64,000 bases of DNA, taken from Ascidia mentula (taxonomy: Eukaryota > Chordata > Ascidiacea > Phlebobranchia > Ascidiidae). The notes beneath the pieces were generated by a model. It had not been told where the DNA came from. It made no database searches and was given only the letters and a program-made list of their open reading frames with translations. Shown here piece after piece: positions 59,372 through 64,000 of this stretch. Both the position numbers and the translations under genes were made by a program. The DNA lies in contig OX387197.1 of the NCBI GenBank assembly GCA_947561715.1, positions 14,071,001-14,135,000 on the forward strand, written 5' to 3'. The number at the start of each line of letters is the position of its first letter. Position 1 is the stretch's first letter.

Positions 59372-61014
59372 ATGGCTTTATTTTGCTTCGGTACAGGTTT
59401 CTGCCTGTCAGTAAAAAGGTGAGAGATTTGCATACCGATGTTTTAATTGCTGTGCTTGTAATATTATAGGGGACATTTATTTGTATGACATATTGAGTTG
59501 ATACGCAAATTGTTGGCCCCTTTAATTTCAAGCAGTTACGTGCTCGAATAAGTATTGTCTTTTGCAGGGCTTGGAAAACCGTGTCGTCGCCTGTACTTGG
59601 AAAAGTAAGTCTCATATACTTAATGACTGTGGATTTTAACCCCGCAAAGGCCTTCAAATTTCTGTGAATACATAATGTTGTGTTCGTTACAACTTCACAA
59701 AAAATCTCAATGTAGCAAGTCATGCTCATTCTTGAGTCGTTCATATTTGAGGTTGCATGCCACCGACAACCCTGCTTATTGGTCATTGTGAAACATCAGT
59801 TTCTGTTTTATTTTTTTAATTCGAATGGTTTATCTTTAGAAAACCAGGTTTGGAGGTGCGACTATCGCGACTGGTAGTGGTCTTCCCAAATGTCGTGTTA
59901 TCGGTAAGCGTCGGGTGCAACATATCGCATGAACATTGTAAAATCACTATGACGTCGTTGTATAGATTTTAAGTTGGAGAACACGAAAAGTTTTGGAAAT
60001 CGGGAAGCCAGATGCAAGCGGAAGACTTCAAATGCACGTGGTAAGCTCGGAACGTAGCAAATATCGGTTAAATCAAATTGACTGAATTGAAGGCCGCATA
60101 CCTGTGTTTCTATTAAAATACGTTTCGCCGGCGGGAAATGCCCACTTTGTAGTCCTCTGGCGGCACAATATAAAGAGGACGTCACAAAGGAAAGTTTTTC
60201 ATAATTGTTTGTTGCTGTGTGCTCTGCAATGTACCAAATTAGAGGCCCATTAATGAGTCACCAGCCCTAGGAACTGTTTAAACAGAGGATTTTTGGATTT
60301 GATTGCCATGCAGGTGCTTATACCGAGTTTTGTTTTACAGGCCAGGTTGTATCGCAACGATGCGAAAATACACTCCACATCCCGGCGGTTTGGAAGCAAC
60401 CTTTACCATTGAAGATCTCGATGGTGGTTTTCTTGCAGACCGGACGTGTATCCCGAAACCCGGCCAAGTTTATTACACCAGAGGTTTTCGGCGAGACAAT
60501 TTTTGGGATCTTGTCGTTGATCATTAGGTCGCTGGGCCGATGTGGTGATGTTGAAAAAGCTGATTGTTGGGCACTAAAACCCGGTGACGGCCCACCAGTC
60601 GCTGTTTCTCTTCAAGACAACAACATCATTGACTCGGGGCGACATACAAAATTATCACCAAGCAAACTCGGCCGCTCCCCTATTACAACAACCTGTTACC
60701 CATCTAGCGTAAAGGCTACCAAGTCTTCAGGGTACAAACAACTCAGTCCACGTGGTTTGATGGAAATCATCAATAGGGTTGGAAACGACTCGAATAATGG
60801 CGTGGACGAAGATTACGTGCCATGTGGAGGTCCAACAGAAGCGGATTGGCTGGAGTATTACAAGGCAGAAAAAGCTGCGCAACGTTCTCACTCCATGCAA
60901 AATCTTCGTCGAAAAGTAAAGGAATTTCCTGATCGGTTGATGCACAGTCACAAAACAGTCGTTCATTTTATCAGGTACCTCGATTGGGGAAACGTAAACA
61001 GCATGGCGACGTAA
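59372..61014 (+). CDS. Gene copy 12, module A protein, 273 aa
   Basis: Exons 59372-59418, 59568-59604, 59840-59903 and 60341-61014. Exon 2 has the Leu to Ser change; exon 4 is as in the reference. All splice sites intact. Confidence 0.72.
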
Positions 61015-61130
61015 CCGGCAAAACACTTGAGAATGGAAAGACTCCAAATATCTCCGTCACGTTCGGTAAGCCATAAGCATGGAGGATAATTGTTTGTGTT
61101 TTTGCGATGGTAATAAAATTGACCCATTAG

Positions 61131-62078
61131 CTGCCGTGTTGGCAAAGAACAAAATATAACGTCACCGGCGACCTACGGTAAGTTCGAAATTAGAGATAAG
61201 GAATAAAAGTGGAATGTACACTTGCTCAAAAATTTCGCTAACGGACGCATATCGCTATTTCTATGAAAATCAGTTTCGGTGGTGGGAAATGCCCAACCGT
61301 GTAGACCTCTGTCACAATGGAATGAGTACGTCACAGAGCAAACCAGCAATGCATGGGGGTCAATTTGACGGTTGAATGAGCGCATATGCGTGTGCTGTGT
61401 CATAGCGAACTTTAGGGTGTTTGGGGTAGTTTTAGTGGGGTTTTGGGCTATTTCAATCAGGTAGTACTTGGTGGTGGGAAACAAGCGGAAGAGTCGTCAG
61501 GTGCATTAGGGCACAGGGCCTTGTAAACAGGATTTCTGCAATTTAATACACATGTAGGTCCTAAAGTTTTAACCACTGTTTGATACTTTACAGGACAAGT
61601 TGTTTCGTCTCCAAATCGAAAACTCGGCCGCTCCCCGATTACAACCAGTTACACATATGGCGTGAAGACCAGGGCGTCTAAACACCTCAGTCCACGCAGT
61701 TTGATTGAAATCATCGACAGAGTCGGAAACGAGTCACTCAATGAGGCGGACGAAGATTACGTACCAGGCCAAGGTCCAACCGAAGAGGATTGGTTGGAAT
61801 ATTACAAGGCAGAAAAAGGTCTGCACTCCTCAAACAACAGAATCGTGGAGTTGCCGGAAAATAAGTCGATGTTAGAAGGTAATGGAGATGCGCAGAGTCG
61901 CACTGAAAGAAGTGTCCGTTTCAAGCTGCCTTCAGGACAAATTGTAAGCCCTTGCAAGTCTAATTCCCTTCAAGGCTATCATGTCCAGTTTGGCATTAAC
62001 ACGATGGGGAATGTGGTTTGGTCAAAACGCAAGAAGAGTTTTCTTCCAAAACCTTCTGCAAGGAAAAGCTTCTATTAG
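61131..62078 (+). CDS. Gene copy 12, module B exons 5-6
   Basis: Exons 61131-61177 and 61594-62078. Splice sites intact; CTGCC exon-5 start; AGG for ATG in exon 6 (about 61670); frame open. Confidence 0.55.
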
Positions 62079-64000
62079 GAATTCAAAACGGGAAAATAGA
62101 AACTGAACGTTTCCGCTTTACCTTTCTAATAGTGCCAAGGCAGTAGCAGCTATATGTCGATTCAATTGTTCAAAAAAAATTTCGCTCGATTTTGCAATGT
62201 GAATAAATTAGTGTGTATTTTGCAAAGTCGTTTGAATCGATGCACTATAACAGTCAATCTCCGCTGACCTATAAGGGCAATTGCGATATCCAAATTCAAT
62301 CCTACCTCTCTCCGGCTGGGATACACTGTAGAAAGGAGTTGAATCAATTGGAGAGAGGTGTGTAATAGACATGTATTGGACGACCCCGCAAAAAAAACAA
62401 GGTTTTAGGAGTCACGCGTGAAAGGTGGTTACTTTAATGTTGAAATAGGTGCACTTTTATTTTAGAGATTATTGTAAATGTCTAAAATCTGCACTCCTCC
62501 TGGTGATAATTGCAAAACCCGACTTCAACTGAAGAATATTAAAAGTTTCTCTTGCAGTTAAAGATATAAAGAATCCAGTATTTCGGACGAATTTTTTTGC
62601 ATCAAATCCAAACAGTCAAACATTGCTAAACTCCGACTCCATTCACTCATGGACTTCGGTTTCTGTACAACTCTGACGCTAACGCGAGGCCATCCAAGAA
62701 TATGTTTGAATTTTTCGACGTTGGGACCAGTTTGATTGTCCAAGTTTTGACACCAAAAAGCATAAAATTTGACTTTGCAGAAAAAGCAACCTTCGGGTCA
62801 CAGACCGGCGCCATTTATTGCAACACCATTTCAATAATGCATGACAAAGCAAATAACACATGTGTATGAAAAAGTCATTCAAAATCGTAGATAACTAAGT
62901 AGCTTTCAGGGAACTTTTGTGATGGGTCTTCTATACTTTGACGTGAAAGGTCTAAAAACCTTCCAAAAAGGCCCAAAACAATCTTTACATGGTCATCCAC
63001 TGTCATGAAAAAGGCCTGCCAGTTTGGGTTTCCTGAAAAACAACAACAAAGCATTGACATTAGTACAACTGGAATAATCAATGCACACAGCAGTCGGATC
63101 ATTCCATGTTGAATCACCAAAAAATGACCTTCTATACCCTTACACTTAAAAAGTACAGTGGCACAGTCACACATGCCAAATTTTGTTTTTAAAGGTGATA
63201 TTGCAAGGAAATTAAATATACCCCTTCCAACTGTTTGATAAGTTTCAGTTATGAGATGGACCTAAAAATTGAACATCTGATAACCCCCGCACCACGCCCG
63301 ACAAGGTGTATTTCGGGGTCATAAAAAAGATCAATAGGTCATTGCAATAAGGAAACAAAAAGTTAAAAACTAATTACAGATATAGGATCTGTGTTCAATT
63401 CCTTTTCAACCAACACCAATGTTATCAAAATTAACCCAGTAGTTTTCAAAATACAGGGGTTTAAAAATCCCAATTTCGACCAAAAAGGAAAGTTTGAGAG
63501 AAAGTTTGATAACTCCCAAACTACTTTTCACATTGGACTGAAATTTGGCATGTGTGGCTGTGTACTCACCCAAAACAGATTACAATGTCTCATAATATGC
63601 GTTATGGCTTTGCTGCTTTAAAAAACACCTAAAACCGTGAAAATGAAAATGTTTTGCCATTTTTGTTAAACTTTGCATAGTTTCTCTACATATAGATGTT
63701 TATAAAAATTTCCTACAGGATGTTTTGTATCTAGTGTTCTCATTTATTCTGTATGTTTGCAGTCATCTTCCGCATTTGCAAACATTTTAGTAGGGCTTTT
63801 TATTGATTGTATTGTTACGAGAGTGATAGTTAAACATTTACTTTTAATATAAATCTCATTGCCAGCAATTTTCGGACAAACATACTATCGGCACTATGTT
63901 TATCGAAAACATACAGTTTCGAAGCATTCAATGCATGGAAGGTAATCATGCAGCAAATGTCCTTTCATAAGATGAGAAAGATCTTTCCTAGAAATTCACC
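62079..64000. other. Spacer after copy 12, cut by window end
   Basis: Matches the other spacers up to the window end and shares the change near 62648 with unit 11. Upstream signals of the next copy would lie beyond the window. Confidence 0.7.

Larger units (their letters stand above)
54899..60450 (+). repeat. Tandem unit 11 (type II, 5552 bp)
   Basis: Returns to type II, with AGG in exon 6 (about 56118). It shares with unit 12 a G to A change near 57097 in the spacer. The reappearance of type II after units 6-10 shows the diverged block sits inside a type II array. Confidence 0.97.
60451..64000 (+). repeat. Tandem unit 12 (type II, partial, cut by window end)
   Basis: The first 3550 bases of a further unit, matching unit 11. 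The window ends in the spacer, before the exon 1 expected near 64924, so the array very likely continues. Confidence 0.97.

Noticed and set aside
1..64000. rDNA, histone cluster, CRISPR array or bacterial repeat region
   Set aside because: No rRNA or histone sequence, units far too long for CRISPR, and clear spliceosomal introns.
1..64000. Array as a pure assembly artefact
   Set aside because: Units carry private substitutions and indels that account exactly for their lengths, and variants group in blocks, which simple collapse or duplication errors would not produce. Long reads would still be the proof.

Overview
The window is one tandem array. A unit of about 5.55 kb is repeated head to tail, all on the + strand: eleven whole units plus a partial twelfth cut by the window end. 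With unit 1 set at base 1, units begin at 1, 5553, 11105, 16657, 22209, 27761, 32979, 38528, 44082, 49657, 54899 and 60451. Seven are 5552 bp or within 3 bp of it; the others differ by indels that can be located. The sequence is eukaryotic: AT-rich, GT-AG introns, AATAAA signals, no bacterial operon layout. Intron sizes (about 150-460 bp) and the polyadenylation signals suggest an animal, but I cannot name a lineage and recognise no protein family.

Each unit carries one gene copy that I could assemble from splice signals and reading-frame phase. In the reference copy (copy 2) the exons are 4474-4520, 4670-4706, 4942-5005 and 5443-6116. They join in perfect phase from an ATG preceded by an in-frame stop and give a 273-residue protein ('module A'). 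A second, homologous module ('module B', exons 6233-6279 and 6696-7180) follows. The two modules share a 44-residue core that is 34/44 identical (LSPR...EII.RVGN...DEDYVP..GPTE.DWLEYYKAEK). If a donor at 6077 inside exon 4 is used, the module-A stop and a proximal AATAAA (6214) are spliced out. All six exons then read in one frame to a 437-residue two-module protein, followed by a distal AATAAA (7304). This looks like a choice between intronic polyadenylation and splicing.

The spacer between genes (about 2.85 kb, 7181-10025 in unit 2) holds no gene I can assign. It contains a stem-loop, a possible antisense terminal exon, a short + strand open frame, a short palindrome, and upstream of exon 1 a TATAAA and a CRE palindrome TGACGTCA.

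Units fall into sequence types: units 1-3; units 4, 5, 11 and 12; and a diverged block of units 6-10 between them. Within that block, units 6-7 and 9-10 are the same pair of variants, duplicated about 16.3 kb apart. Damage is copy-specific. Copy 1 lost the exon-6 acceptor. Copies 6 and 9 share a nonsense codon in module B, and copy 6 also lost the exon-5 donor. Copy 11 lost exon 3 and two donors through a 307-bp deletion. No copy has a stop inside the exon-4 frame. The picture is a recently amplified, still homogenising array of an unrecognised two-module gene.
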